Assembly (NCBI GenBank): GCA_027482185.1 | Contig: JAIXWF010000019.1 | Coordinates: 62,001-126,000, forward strand | Reading direction: 5' to 3' | Source: Opitutaceae bacterium | GTDB lineage: Bacteria; Verrucomicrobiota; Verrucomicrobiia; Opitutales; Opitutaceae | DNA length: 64,000 nt | Shown: piece by piece, positions 38,789 to 46,817 of the stretch | Layout: every line of letters begins with the position of its first letter | Position numbering within the stretch: the stretch's first letter is position 1 | The notes under the pieces: generated by a model | Told to the model about the DNA's origin: nothing | Databases searched by the model: none | Seen by the model: only the letters and a program-made list of their open reading frames with translations | Translations under genes and position numbers: made by a program

Positions 38789-38864
38789 GGCGCGCACGCC
38801 GTCGTTCCCGTCCCGCGCGCCGGCCCCGTCCCGGCGCCGGGCAGCCGGCAGCGCGACGACCGCC

Positions 38865-40838
38865 ATGGATTTCTTCGAAGCCCAGGCCCGGGCCAAAAAA
38901 CGCAGCGCGCGCCTTGTCGTGCTGTTCGCGCTCGCGGTGGTCGGCACGATTCTCGCCGCGTACGTCGCGGGCGTGATGCTCGCGCGCGGCACGTTGTCCA
39001 CCGGCGCCGACGTCGAGATCAACGGCCAGATGTGGTCCGCCGCCGATCTGGACGGGTGGTGGCACCCGCGCCTGTTCTTCGGCATCGCCGGGGCCACGTT
39101 CGTGGTGGTGGGTCTCGGTTCGCTGTTCAAGTGGCTGCAGTACTCGACGGGCGGCAGCGTCGTCGCCGAAAGTCTGGGCGGCCGGCGGATCGAGCCCGGC
39201 GCCGCGAATCCGGCCGAGCGCCGCCTGCTCAATGTCGTCGAGGAAATGGCGATCGCGTCCGGCACGCCCGTGCCCGCGGTGTACGTGCTCGACGACGAAC
39301 CCGCGATCAACGCCTTCGCGGCGGGCCTGACGACGAGCGACGCCGTCGTCGCGGTCACCCGCGGCACCTTGGAAAAGCTGAACCGCGACGAACTGCAGGG
39401 CGTGGTCGGCCACGAGTTCAGCCACATCCTCAACGGCGACATGCGCCTCAACATGCGGCTGACGGCGCTGATCTTCGGCATCCTCGTCATCGGCATCATG
39501 GGACGCACCGTGCTGCGCGGCATGCGGCACGTCCGCGTCGGCCGGGGCAAGGAGAAGGGCGGCAGCGCCCTCGCCCTGCTGGGGGTCGGCCTCGCGCTGA
39601 TGATCGTGGGCTACCTCGGTTACTTCTTCGGCCGGCTGATCCAGGCGGCGGTGTCGCGGCAACGCGAGTTTTTGGCCGACGCCTCGGCGGTGCAATTCAC
39701 GCGCAACCCGGCCGGCATCACCGGCGCGCTGAAGAAAATCGGCGGCTATGCCCTCGGCGGCAAGATGCAGTCCGCGCACAGCACGGAGATCGGCCACTTC
39801 TTTTTCGCACAGGCATTCGGCTCCTTTTTCGGCGGCCTCTGGGCCACGCATCCGCCGTTGCCGGAGCGGATCCGGGCGATCGACCCGAACTTCGACGGCG
39901 CCTTCTTCGAGCCGCCGGAACAGGTCGATGTCGCCCGGGAGTCCTTCGTGTCCGCGGGCCTCGCGCCGGCGCGGCCCGCGCAACGCGCCGCGACTTCCGT
40001 CCCGCCCGTCCTCCCGCCCGCGGCCGCGACCGCCGCGCTCGCGGCCGCCGGCACGCTCACCGCCGAGCAGATCGCGCATGCGCAGACCCTCGTCGACGGG
40101 ATCCCCGCCGGGCTGCGCGAGGCGGCCCGCCAGCCCGAAAACGTCGCGGCGCTCCTGTACGGCCTCCTGCTCGCCGACGATCCCGCCGCCCGCGCCGGCC
40201 AGCGCCGGTTCGCCGCCGCGCGGGCGCCCGAGGGCAAAAACCCGCTTGCGCAGCTCGACGCGCTCGAACCGTGGCTGCGGCGGCTGCCGGCGGCCGGCCG
40301 TTTGCCGCTCGTGCAACTCGCCCTGCCCGCGGTGCGGCGCTTGCCGCAGGCGGAACTCGACGCGCTCGTCGACACGCTCGACGAACTTGTCCACGCCGAC
40401 GGCACCGTCACCGTCTTCGAATTCGCCCTGCAGAAATTGCTCCTGCGCACGCTCGAACTCGGCCGCAATCCCGGGGCGGCGATCGTGAGTTTCCAGTCCT
40501 TCGTCCCGCTGGCCGGCGATCTTTCGGTTCTGCTTTCGGCGCTCGCGCGGGCCGCTTCCGTCGCGCCGGCCGAAGCTCCGGCCGCATTCGCCGCCGGGGC
40601 CGCGCACCTGCCGCTGGTCCGCGCGCAGCTCGCGTTTGTCCCCGCGGCCGATCTCGCGGCGCTCGACCGCGCGCTCGACCGGCTCGCCGGGGCAAGTCCC
40701 GCCATCAAGCAGGCCGCCCTGACGGCCGCCGCGACCGTCATCGGGCACGACGGCCGGATCGAGGTCACGGAGGCTGAATTGCTCCGCGCCGTCGCCGCGG
40801 CGCTGGATTGCCCGATGCCGCCGTTGCGCGCGGCCTGA
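38865..40838 (+). CDS. M48-family (HtpX-like) membrane protease with TerB-like tail
   Basis: A 657-residue protein. Two N-terminal membrane spans (about 15-40 and 70-90) precede the zinc motif HEFSH (residues 183-187); another pair of spans (200-215, 235-255) and the third ligand region REFLADASAVQF (Glu268) follow. The protease domain ends near 345. The remaining 300 residues are alanine-rich, with TerB-like HADGTVTVFEFALQ and GHDGRIEVTEAELL near the end. HtpX is normally about 290 residues, so the tail is an addition. It is next to lemA, a common pairing. Confidence 0.9.
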   Translation: MDFFEAQARAKKRSARLVVLFALAVVGTILAAYVAGVMLARGTLSTGADVEINGQMWSAADLDGWWHPRLFFGIAGATFVVVGLGSLFKWLQYSTGGSVVAESLGGRRIEPGAANPAERRLLNVVEEMAIASGTPVPAVYVLDDEPAINAFAAGLTTSDAVVAVTRGTLEKLNRDELQGVVGHEFSHILNGDMRLNMRLTALIFGILVIGIMGRTVLRGMRHVRVGRGKEKGGSALALLGVGLALMIVGYLGYFFGRLIQAAVSRQREFLADASAVQFTRNPAGITGALKKIGGYALGGKMQSAHSTEIGHFFFAQAFGSFFGGLWATHPPLPERIRAIDPNFDGAFFEPPEQVDVARESFVSAGLAPARPAQRAATSVPPVLPPAAATAALAAAGTLTAEQIAHAQTLVDGIPAGLREAARQPENVAALLYGLLLADDPAARAGQRRFAAARAPEGKNPLAQLDALEPWLRRLPAAGRLPLVQLALPAVRRLPQAELDALVDTLDELVHADGTVTVFEFALQKLLLRTLELGRNPGAAIVSFQSFVPLAGDLSVLLSALARAASVAPAEAPAAFAAGAAHLPLVRAQLAFVPAADLAALDRALDRLAGASPAIKQAALTAAATVIGHDGRIEVTEAELLRAVAAALDCPMPPLRAA

Positions 40839-40854
40839 TCCGCAAACGGGACGC

Positions 40855-40894
40855 CGGACATCGCGGCGTCGCTCGCCCGCGACGCCGCAGTCCG
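40855..40894 (+). terminator. Strong hairpin after the M48 protease gene
   Basis: A perfect 10-bp stem GCGGCGTCGC/GCGACGCCGC (40863-40888) is extended by CGGAC/GTCCG with small internal mismatches. No T-tract follows, so it may be a hairpin that stops exonucleases or depends on Rho. Confidence 0.5.
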
Positions 40895-40929
40895 GGCGGA
40901 GGTGCGGCCGCGCCCGCCAAAGCAGTTGC

Positions 40930-40945
40930 GTAACCGCGCGGTTAC
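40930..40945. promoter_or_regulatory. Perfect 16-bp palindrome, possible operator
   Basis: GTAACCGCGCGGTTAC is fully symmetric with a central CG dinucleotide, as in LacI/GalR-type operators. It lies 117 bases before the DUF1501 start in an otherwise gene-free 224-bp gap. No LacI-type regulator is in the window. Confidence 0.45.
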
Positions 40946-41062
40946 CCTCTTCAATTTCCGCGCCCCTTCCCCCACAACGTTAGCGTTTCGGCTGAAACCG
41001 CCGCGCCCACGGCGCGTCTTGGTGCCCGCCCCTTCCCGCTTCCACCGCGTCCCACCTCCGCC

Positions 41063-42526
41063 ATGGCTTCCCACTCCCACCGCGACTCCGCATTTTCCTC
41101 CGGCCCCGAACATCCCTGCTGCGGCATCTCGACCAACCTCGAGGATTATTTTCTCACGCGCCGCCAATTCCTCGGTCGCGTCGGCATGGGCCTCGGCGCC
41201 CTCTCGCTGGCGAACCTCCTCGATCCCCGCGACCTCGTCGCCGCCCAGGCCGCCGGCAAGGCCGTTCCCGCGGGTCCATTGACGCCGAAGCCCTCGCACT
41301 TCGGCGGCAAGGCCAAGGCCGTGATCCACATCTTCGCCCAGGGTGCGCCGTCGCACCTCGATACGTGGGACCCGAAACCGTCGCTCGTGAAGATGGACGG
41401 CAAAACGATCCCCGGCGGTGACATCGCGCTCGGTTCGCCGTTCACGTTTTCCAAGTACGGCAAAAGCGACCTCGAAGTCAGCAGCGCCTTCGCCAAGACG
41501 GCGGCGCATGCCGACGACCTCGCGGTCGTGCGGTCGATGTGGACCGACATCCCGGCCCACGAAGTCGCGACGGTGTTCATGAACACCGGCTCGCTGCGCA
41601 TCGCGAAACCCAGCCTCGGCTCGTGGCTGGTCTACGGCCTCGGCACCGAGAACCAGAATCTCCCCGGCTTCATCGCCCTCCGCGGCGGCGGCCTGCCCCC
41701 GGGCGGCGCCTCGAATTACCAATCGGCGTTTTTGCCCGGAGTCTACCAAGGCACGAGCATCAACACCCAGGCCCCGAGCGTGCCGCAGATGATCCAGAAC
41801 ATCCGCAACACCTACGTCTCGAAGGCCGAACAGCGCCGCCAACTCGATTTCGTCCACCAGCTCAACGAACTCCACGCGCAGAACCTCCAGCGCGACGCCG
41901 CCCTCGAGACCCGCCTCGAGAGTTACGAGATCGCGTTCCGCATGCAGGCCGAGGCGCTCGACGCCTTCGACATCAACAAGGAATCCGCCGACACGCGCGC
42001 CGCTTACGGCAGCAGCGAACAGGGCAAACAACTCCTCATCGCCCGCCGCCTCGTCGAACGCGGCGTCCGCATGGTCCAAGTCTGGCACAACGGCTGGGAC
42101 CACCACCAACAGCTCCAGCAGCGCCTTTCCCAGAAGGCCGGCGAAATCGACAAGCCGCTTGCCGCCCTCATCCACGATCTCAAGCAGCGCGGACTCCTGG
42201 ATTCCACGCTCGTCCTTTGGGGCGGAGAATTCGGCCGCAAGCCGACCCGCGACCGCAACGGCAGCGACGACCCGGGCCGCGACCACAACGCGAAGGCGTT
42301 CTCCGTCGTCATGGCCGGCGGCGGCGTCAAGGGCGGCATCGTCCACGGCGCGACCGACGAATTCGGCGCCGCCGCGGTGCAGGACAAGGTCCACGTGCAC
42401 GATCTGCACGCCACGATTCTCCACGCCATGGGCATGGACCACACGAAGCTGACCTACCGTTTCAACGGCCGCGACTTCCGCCTCACCGATGTCGCGGGCA
42501 ACGTCGTGAAACCTCTCCTCGCCTGA
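41063..42526 (+). CDS. DUF1501 family protein, Tat-exported
   Basis: A 487-residue protein of the alkaline-phosphatase-like DUF1501 group. A Tat-type signal is set back from the start: TRRQFLGRVGMGLGALSLANLL, at about residues 32-53. The family layout is clear, with KAVIHIFAQGAPSHLDTWDPKP, the middle segment with RMVQVWHNGWDHH, and LWGGEFGRKPTRD..GRDHN, where conserved His/Asp residues gather. The function is unknown, but DUF1501 genes pair with PSD1-type cytochromes in planctomycetes and verrucomicrobia, usually downstream of them. Here the order is reversed. The next gene starts 4 bases on. Confidence 0.93.
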   Translation: MASHSHRDSAFSSGPEHPCCGISTNLEDYFLTRRQFLGRVGMGLGALSLANLLDPRDLVAAQAAGKAVPAGPLTPKPSHFGGKAKAVIHIFAQGAPSHLDTWDPKPSLVKMDGKTIPGGDIALGSPFTFSKYGKSDLEVSSAFAKTAAHADDLAVVRSMWTDIPAHEVATVFMNTGSLRIAKPSLGSWLVYGLGTENQNLPGFIALRGGGLPPGGASNYQSAFLPGVYQGTSINTQAPSVPQMIQNIRNTYVSKAEQRRQLDFVHQLNELHAQNLQRDAALETRLESYEIAFRMQAEALDAFDINKESADTRAAYGSSEQGKQLLIARRLVERGVRMVQVWHNGWDHHQQLQQRLSQKAGEIDKPLAALIHDLKQRGLLDSTLVLWGGEFGRKPTRDRNGSDDPGRDHNAKAFSVVMAGGGVKGGIVHGATDEFGAAAVQDKVHVHDLHATILHAMGMDHTKLTYRFNGRDFRLTDVAGNVVKPLLA

Positions 42527-42530
42527 TCCC

Positions 42531-45110
42531 ATGCGCCCCGGATTCCCCGCCGTGAAACCGTTGCTCGGTCTCGGTTTCGTCCTGCTTGGCACCTTGCTTC
42601 GCGCCGCCGATATGCCCGCGGGCCATCCGCCCGTCGCCAAGCCGATCTCGCCCGCCGACCTCGCGTTCTTCGAGTCCAAGATCCGCCCCATCCTCGTCGA
42701 CACTTGCTACAAGTGCCACAGCAAGGGCGGCGACAAGGTCCGCGGCGGCCTGCTCCTCGACACGCGCGAAGCCGTGCTCCACGGCGGCAACACCGGCCCC
42801 GCCATCGTCCCGGGCAAACCCGACGAATCCCTCCTCATCCAGGCCGTCCGCTACAAAGACGAAGACCTGCAGATGCCGCCGAAGGGCGAGAAACTGTCCG
42901 ACCAGCAAATCGCCGACCTCACCGAGTGGGTCCGTCGCGGCGCCCCCGATCCCCGCACCGTCGTCGCCGCCGGCAGCTCGGCCAAGACCTACGGCGGCGT
43001 CGGCCGCGCCCATTGGGCCTTCCAGCCGGTCAAAAAACCGGCCGTCCCCGCCGTGCAAGATGCGGCTTGGGTCAAGAACCCGGTCGACAACTTCGTCCTC
43101 GCGAAACTCGAGGCCGAAGGGATGAAACCCAACACGCCCGCGGAAAAGACCACCCTCATCCGCCGCATCTATTTCGATCTCATCGGCCTGCCGCCGACCG
43201 TCCGCGAGGTGCAGGATTTCCTCAACGACAAGTCCCCCGACGCCTACGCCAAGGTCGTCGACCGCCTGCTCAACACCGCGCAGTACGGCGAGCACTGGGC
43301 CCGCTACTGGCTCGATGTCGCACGCTACTCCGACACCAAGGGCGACGCCCCGCGCCAGGACGACCTCCGCTACCCCCACGCGTGGACCTATCGCGATTGG
43401 GTGATCAACGCCTTCAACGTCGATATGCCGTACAACCAATTCATCCTCTCGCAGCTCGCGGGGGATGCCGTGCAGGCGGCCGTCGAGAAACAGGCAAAAG
43501 CCAAGGGCCAACCCGCGCCCGATTACCGCTGGCACAGCGCCGCGCTCGGCTTCCTGACCTTGGGCAACCAATTCAACGGCCGCCGCGGCGACATCGTCGA
43601 CGACCAGATCGACGTCACCAGCAAAGCCTTCCTCGGCCTCACCGTTTCCTGCGCCCGCTGCCACGACCACAAGTTCGACCCGATCCCGACGAAGGACTAC
43701 TATTCCCTCTACGGCGTCTTCGCGAACAGCACGCAGCCGAAGGATCTGCCGACGCTCCAAGCCACGCCGCCGCAGACCGCCGATCTCCTCGACTACATGG
43801 CCAAGGCCGCCGCGCTCGAGAAGAAGGAAGCGGAATTGAAGGAAGAGCAGGCCGAACTGCAGCGCGCCACCCGCGCCGCCCGCACCGGCAAGGGCAAGGA
43901 AGGCGCCGCCAAGGTCGACCCGCAGAAGCGCCAGCAATTGCAGCGCGCCGAACGCACCCTCTACCGCGAAATCAACGACCTCGAAACGAAGCACCCCGGC
44001 GCTCCCGCCCGCGTCAACGCCCTCTACGACGTGCCGCGCTCCACCGACTACCCGGTCCTGATCCGCGGCGAAGCCGGCAACAAGGGCGAGGTCGTACCCC
44101 GCCGTTTCCTCGAGATCCTTTCCCCCGATCCCAAGAAGCGTCCGGTCTGGAAAGCCGGCTCCGGCCGCATCGATCTCGCGAAGGCCATCGCCGACGAGAA
44201 AAACCCGCTCACCGCCCGCGTCATGGTCAACCGCATGTGGCAGCAGCACTGGGGCAAGGGCTTCGTCGAAACGCCCGACGACCTCGGCAACATGTCCTCC
44301 ACGCCGACGCACCCCGAGCTGCTCGACTGGCTCGCCGCGACCTTCGTCGAACAGGGCTGGTCGATCAAACAGCTCCACCGCACGATCGTCCTCAGCGCCG
44401 CCTACCAGCAGAGCTCGCTCAACAATCCCGCCTACGCGGAACGCGATCCCAACAACAAGCTGCTCTGGCGCTTCAACCTGCGCCGCCTCGATTTCGAGGA
44501 ACTGCACGATTCGCTCCTCGCCATCACCGGCGAACTCGACCTCACCCGCGGCGGCCGCCCCGTGCCGATCAGCAGCGAGGGCTTCGCCAAACGCCGCGCG
44601 ATCTACACCCTCATCGACCGCACCAACCCGCCGGAATTGCTCACGCAGTTCGATTTCCCGAATCCCGACGTCGCCTCCGGCCGGCGCTACGAGACCACGG
44701 TCCCGCAGCAGGCGTTGTTCCTGATGAACAGCCCGATGGTGATCGAAACCGCCCGCAAGCTCGTCGAGCGGGCCGGCTTCTCCGAGCTCAAGTCGGACGA
44801 AGAGCGCGTCGCCATTCTCTACCTTGCGATTTACCAACGCATGCCGACGCGCCGCGAAGTCGACCTCGGCCTCAAGTACGTGAAGAGCAATCCCCAGGGC
44901 ACCGCCCTCGAGATCGCGCCCACGCCGCAGCAGGTCAACGCGCGCGAGGCCCGGAAGGACAACCGCACCGCCGCCCAGAAAAAGGCCCAGGCCAACAGCA
45001 AGTTCTCCACCCAAGTCGGCGGCGTGTACGAAAACAACGCCCCCCTCACCGCCTGGACCAAGCTCGCCCACGCCCTTTTCCAGTCGAACGAGGCGATGTT
45101 CTACAACTGA
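42531..45110 (+). CDS. Secreted cytochrome c-like protein with PSCyt1, DUF1549 and DUF1553 domains
   Basis: An 859-residue protein with a signal peptide (LLGLGFVLLGTLLRAADM). The planctomycete-type cytochrome C1 domain carries the haem motif CYKCH (Cys59, Cys62, His63) and the LQMPPKGEKLSDQQIADL element with a distal Met. DUF1549 (RRIYFDLIGLPPTVREVQDFL, ARYWLDVARYSDTKGD, a second CARCHDHKF) and DUF1553 (LTARVMVNRMWQQHWGKGFV, PQQALFLMNSPM) follow, with a charged coiled-coil between them (about 425-470). The role is unknown; these proteins may take part in polysaccharide oxidation. It pairs with DUF1501. Confidence 0.94.
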   Translation: MRPGFPAVKPLLGLGFVLLGTLLRAADMPAGHPPVAKPISPADLAFFESKIRPILVDTCYKCHSKGGDKVRGGLLLDTREAVLHGGNTGPAIVPGKPDESLLIQAVRYKDEDLQMPPKGEKLSDQQIADLTEWVRRGAPDPRTVVAAGSSAKTYGGVGRAHWAFQPVKKPAVPAVQDAAWVKNPVDNFVLAKLEAEGMKPNTPAEKTTLIRRIYFDLIGLPPTVREVQDFLNDKSPDAYAKVVDRLLNTAQYGEHWARYWLDVARYSDTKGDAPRQDDLRYPHAWTYRDWVINAFNVDMPYNQFILSQLAGDAVQAAVEKQAKAKGQPAPDYRWHSAALGFLTLGNQFNGRRGDIVDDQIDVTSKAFLGLTVSCARCHDHKFDPIPTKDYYSLYGVFANSTQPKDLPTLQATPPQTADLLDYMAKAAALEKKEAELKEEQAELQRATRAARTGKGKEGAAKVDPQKRQQLQRAERTLYREINDLETKHPGAPARVNALYDVPRSTDYPVLIRGEAGNKGEVVPRRFLEILSPDPKKRPVWKAGSGRIDLAKAIADEKNPLTARVMVNRMWQQHWGKGFVETPDDLGNMSSTPTHPELLDWLAATFVEQGWSIKQLHRTIVLSAAYQQSSLNNPAYAERDPNNKLLWRFNLRRLDFEELHDSLLAITGELDLTRGGRPVPISSEGFAKRRAIYTLIDRTNPPELLTQFDFPNPDVASGRRYETTVPQQALFLMNSPMVIETARKLVERAGFSELKSDEERVAILYLAIYQRMPTRREVDLGLKYVKSNPQGTALEIAPTPQQVNAREARKDNRTAAQKKAQANSKFSTQVGGVYENNAPLTAWTKLAHALFQSNEAMFYN

Positions 45111-45112
45111 CG

Positions 45113-45136
45113 CGCCGCGCGCTCGAGCGCGCGGCG
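45113..45136 (+). terminator. Perfect 24-bp palindrome right after the cytochrome gene
   Basis: CGCCGCGCGCTC followed by GAGCGCGCGGCG starts 3 bases after the stop and makes a 10-bp stem with a TCGA loop. It is all G and C with no T-tract. Confidence 0.45.
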
Positions 45137-45146
45137 GGTCGGGTAT

Positions 45147-45229
45147 AGTTCGGAGTACGGAGTTTGGAGTTCGGAGTTCGATATCCGAACTCAAGGTTTG
45201 GGTTCTGGGTTCTGGATTTTGGGTTCCGG
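45147..45229. repeat. Heptamer-repeat island 1 between the cytochrome gene and sufE
   Basis: Two heptamer runs: CGGAGTA, CGGAGTT, TGGAGTT, CGGAGTT near 45151-45178, then GGTTTG, GGTTCTG, GGTTCTG, GATTTTG, GGTTCCG at 45195-45228. In between, GAGTTCGG and CCGAACTC form an 8-bp hairpin stem. The gap 45111-45437 otherwise shows no gene. Confidence 0.8.
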
Positions 45230-45318
45230 CCACGGCGCCGCGATTGGAAATCGGACATTGGTTCTACGGCATCGCGCCGCAGCAGCGTGGGACGGCGCCT
45301 GCGTTTCGCGCTGGGCCT

Positions 45319-45389
45319 GAGTTTCCGGTTTCCGGTTTCCGACTTCCGGTTTCGCAATCCGGTTTCCGGTCTTCGGTTTCCGGTCTTGG
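45319..45389. repeat. Heptamer-repeat island 2 between the cytochrome gene and sufE
   Basis: The heptamer GTTTCCG recurs in phase: GTTTCCG three times, then ACTTCCG, a GTTTCGCAATCCG variant, GTTTCCG, GTCTTCG, GTTTCCG. It is separated from island 1 by about 90 bp of ordinary GC-rich sequence that contains another text-like fragment (ATTGGAAATCGGACATTGG). Confidence 0.85.
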
Positions 45390-45437
45390 CACAATCCGCA
45401 ATTGAATCCTCCGCCTTCGCCCGCCCACGCTGCCGCC

Positions 45438-45860
45438 GTGCCGCTGAACGAAAAACTCGCGCTGCTCGTCGCCGACTTCGAAGTCATCCCCGATCCGCAG
45501 GAACGCCTCGCCGCCCTCCTCGACCGCGCGAAACGCCAGCCCCCGCTGCCCGAAGACCAGCGCACCGACGCTCACCGCGTCCGCGGCTGCGTCTCCGTCG
45601 TCTGGCTCGCCGGCGAACTGCGCGACGGCCGCTGCCATTTCCGCTGCGCCGCCGATTCCCCCGTCGTCCGCGGGCTCCTCGCCCTGCTCTGCGAATTCTT
45701 CGGCGACACCGCGCCGGCCGAGATCGCCGTCTCGGACCTCGATCCCCTCGCCGCCCTCGGCGTCGTGGCCAACCTTTCCCCCACCCGCCGCAACGGCCTC
45801 GCCTCCGCCCGCGCCGCCATCCTGGAATTCGCCCGCACCCGCGCGGCGACTTCGTCATGA
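45438..45860 (+). CDS. sufE: SufE/CsdE-family cysteine desulfurase partner
   Basis: A 140-residue protein. The sulfur-accepting cysteine is in RVRGCVSVVWL (Cys51 from this start). The PLNEKLALLVADFEVIPDPQERLAALLDRA helix and C-terminal SPTRRNGLASARAAILE are family-typical. It takes sulfur from a desulfurase for Fe-S assembly or RNA modification. GTG at 45438 was chosen because it fits the family start; TTG at 45402 is also in frame. Its stop overlaps the tatD start (ATGA). A TcdA-type gene two genes away recalls the E. coli csdE-tcdA pair. Confidence 0.9.
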   Translation: MPLNEKLALLVADFEVIPDPQERLAALLDRAKRQPPLPEDQRTDAHRVRGCVSVVWLAGELRDGRCHFRCAADSPVVRGLLALLCEFFGDTAPAEIAVSDLDPLAALGVVANLSPTRRNGLASARAAILEFARTRAATSS

Positions 45861-46714
45861 CTCCGCTCTACGACGCCCACAACCACTTCCAGGACGATTG
45901 GCTTCGGCCGCACCGCGACGCCGTCGCCGCCGACCTCGCCCGCCTCCCGCTCGCCGCCGCCGTCGTCAACGGCACCTGCGAAGCCGATTGGGCCGAGGTC
46001 GCCGCGCTCGCCGACACCTACCCGTGGGTCCGCCCCAGTTTCGGCCTGCATCCCTGGGACGTCGGCAACGCCTCCCCGCAGTGGCGCGACGCGCTTCTTC
46101 ACCGGCTCGCGCAACCGCTCCCGCGCGGCCTCGTCCCGGCCGTCGGCGAGATCGGCCTCGACCGTTGGATCCTCGACCACGCGCGCCCCGACGACCCGCG
46201 CCTCGCCGGCCAACGTCGCGCCCCGCTCGAGGAACAGCAGGCCGTCTTCCGCTGGCAGCTCGAACTTGCCGCACAACGGAATCTCCCGGTTTCAATCCAT
46301 TGCCTTGAGGCCTGGGGTCCTCTGCTCGAAACGCTGCGCACGTCCCCGCTTCCGGCCCGCGGCTTCTTGCTCCACGCCTACGGCGGCTCCGCGGACCTGG
46401 CCGCAACCTTCGCCGGCCTCGGCGCCTTCTTTTCCTTCAACGCGTTCTTCCTCGGCGAACGCCACGCCGCCAAGCGCGCCGTCTTCGCGGGCCTCCCCGC
46501 CGACCGCATCCTCGTCGAGACCGACGCCCCCGCGATGCTGCCGCCCGACGAATTGATCCGCCATCGCCTGCCACCCTCGCCCGACGGCGCCACGATCAAC
46601 CATCCCGCCAATCTCGAAGTCGCCTACGCCGGCCTCGCCGCCCTCCGCGGAATCTCCGTCCCTGAACTCGCCGCCACCGTCGCCGCCAATTTCCAACGCT
46701 GCTTCGGTCCCTGA
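45857..46714 (+). CDS. TatD-family metal-dependent hydrolase
   Basis: A 285-residue TIM-barrel hydrolase. The HNH-type first metal motif (DAHNHF, His8 and His10), the glutamate in VGEIGLDRW, histidines in VSIHCLEAW and LLHAYGGS, and the terminal ETDAPAMLP Asp together form the family set. TatD proteins are DNases or other phosphoesterases. The ATG at 45857 overlaps the sufE stop. The open frame extends upstream but is not family-related. Its direct pairing with sufE is not usual in E. coli. Confidence 0.92.
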   Translation: MTPLYDAHNHFQDDWLRPHRDAVAADLARLPLAAAVVNGTCEADWAEVAALADTYPWVRPSFGLHPWDVGNASPQWRDALLHRLAQPLPRGLVPAVGEIGLDRWILDHARPDDPRLAGQRRAPLEEQQAVFRWQLELAAQRNLPVSIHCLEAWGPLLETLRTSPLPARGFLLHAYGGSADLAATFAGLGAFFSFNAFFLGERHAAKRAVFAGLPADRILVETDAPAMLPPDELIRHRLPPSPDGATINHPANLEVAYAGLAALRGISVPELAATVAANFQRCFGP

Positions 46715-46810
46715 TTCCTCCGGACCAATTCCGTTTCTCCAATTTCCCCATCCTCCGCCTTCGGCTTCCCCGTTTATCACTTTCCCGATTTCCAGTTTTC
46801 CAATTTTCCT
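46715..46810. repeat. Pyrimidine-rich heptamer/octamer repeat island after tatD
   Basis: The plus strand shows CAATTCC, GTTTCTC, CAATTTC, CCCATCC, then a 15-base centre, then CGTTTATC, ACTTTCC, CGATTTC, CAGTTTTC, CAATTTTCC. The period is 7, drifting to 8. The repeats are direct, not inverted, unlike the nusG-rplK island. The strand is almost pure pyrimidine with single purine pairs. Confidence 0.7.
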
Positions 46811-46817
46811 TCCGCCC

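Noticed and set aside
45147-45389. CRISPR array
   Set aside because: The units are 7 nt, degenerate and without spacers, and no cas genes are present.
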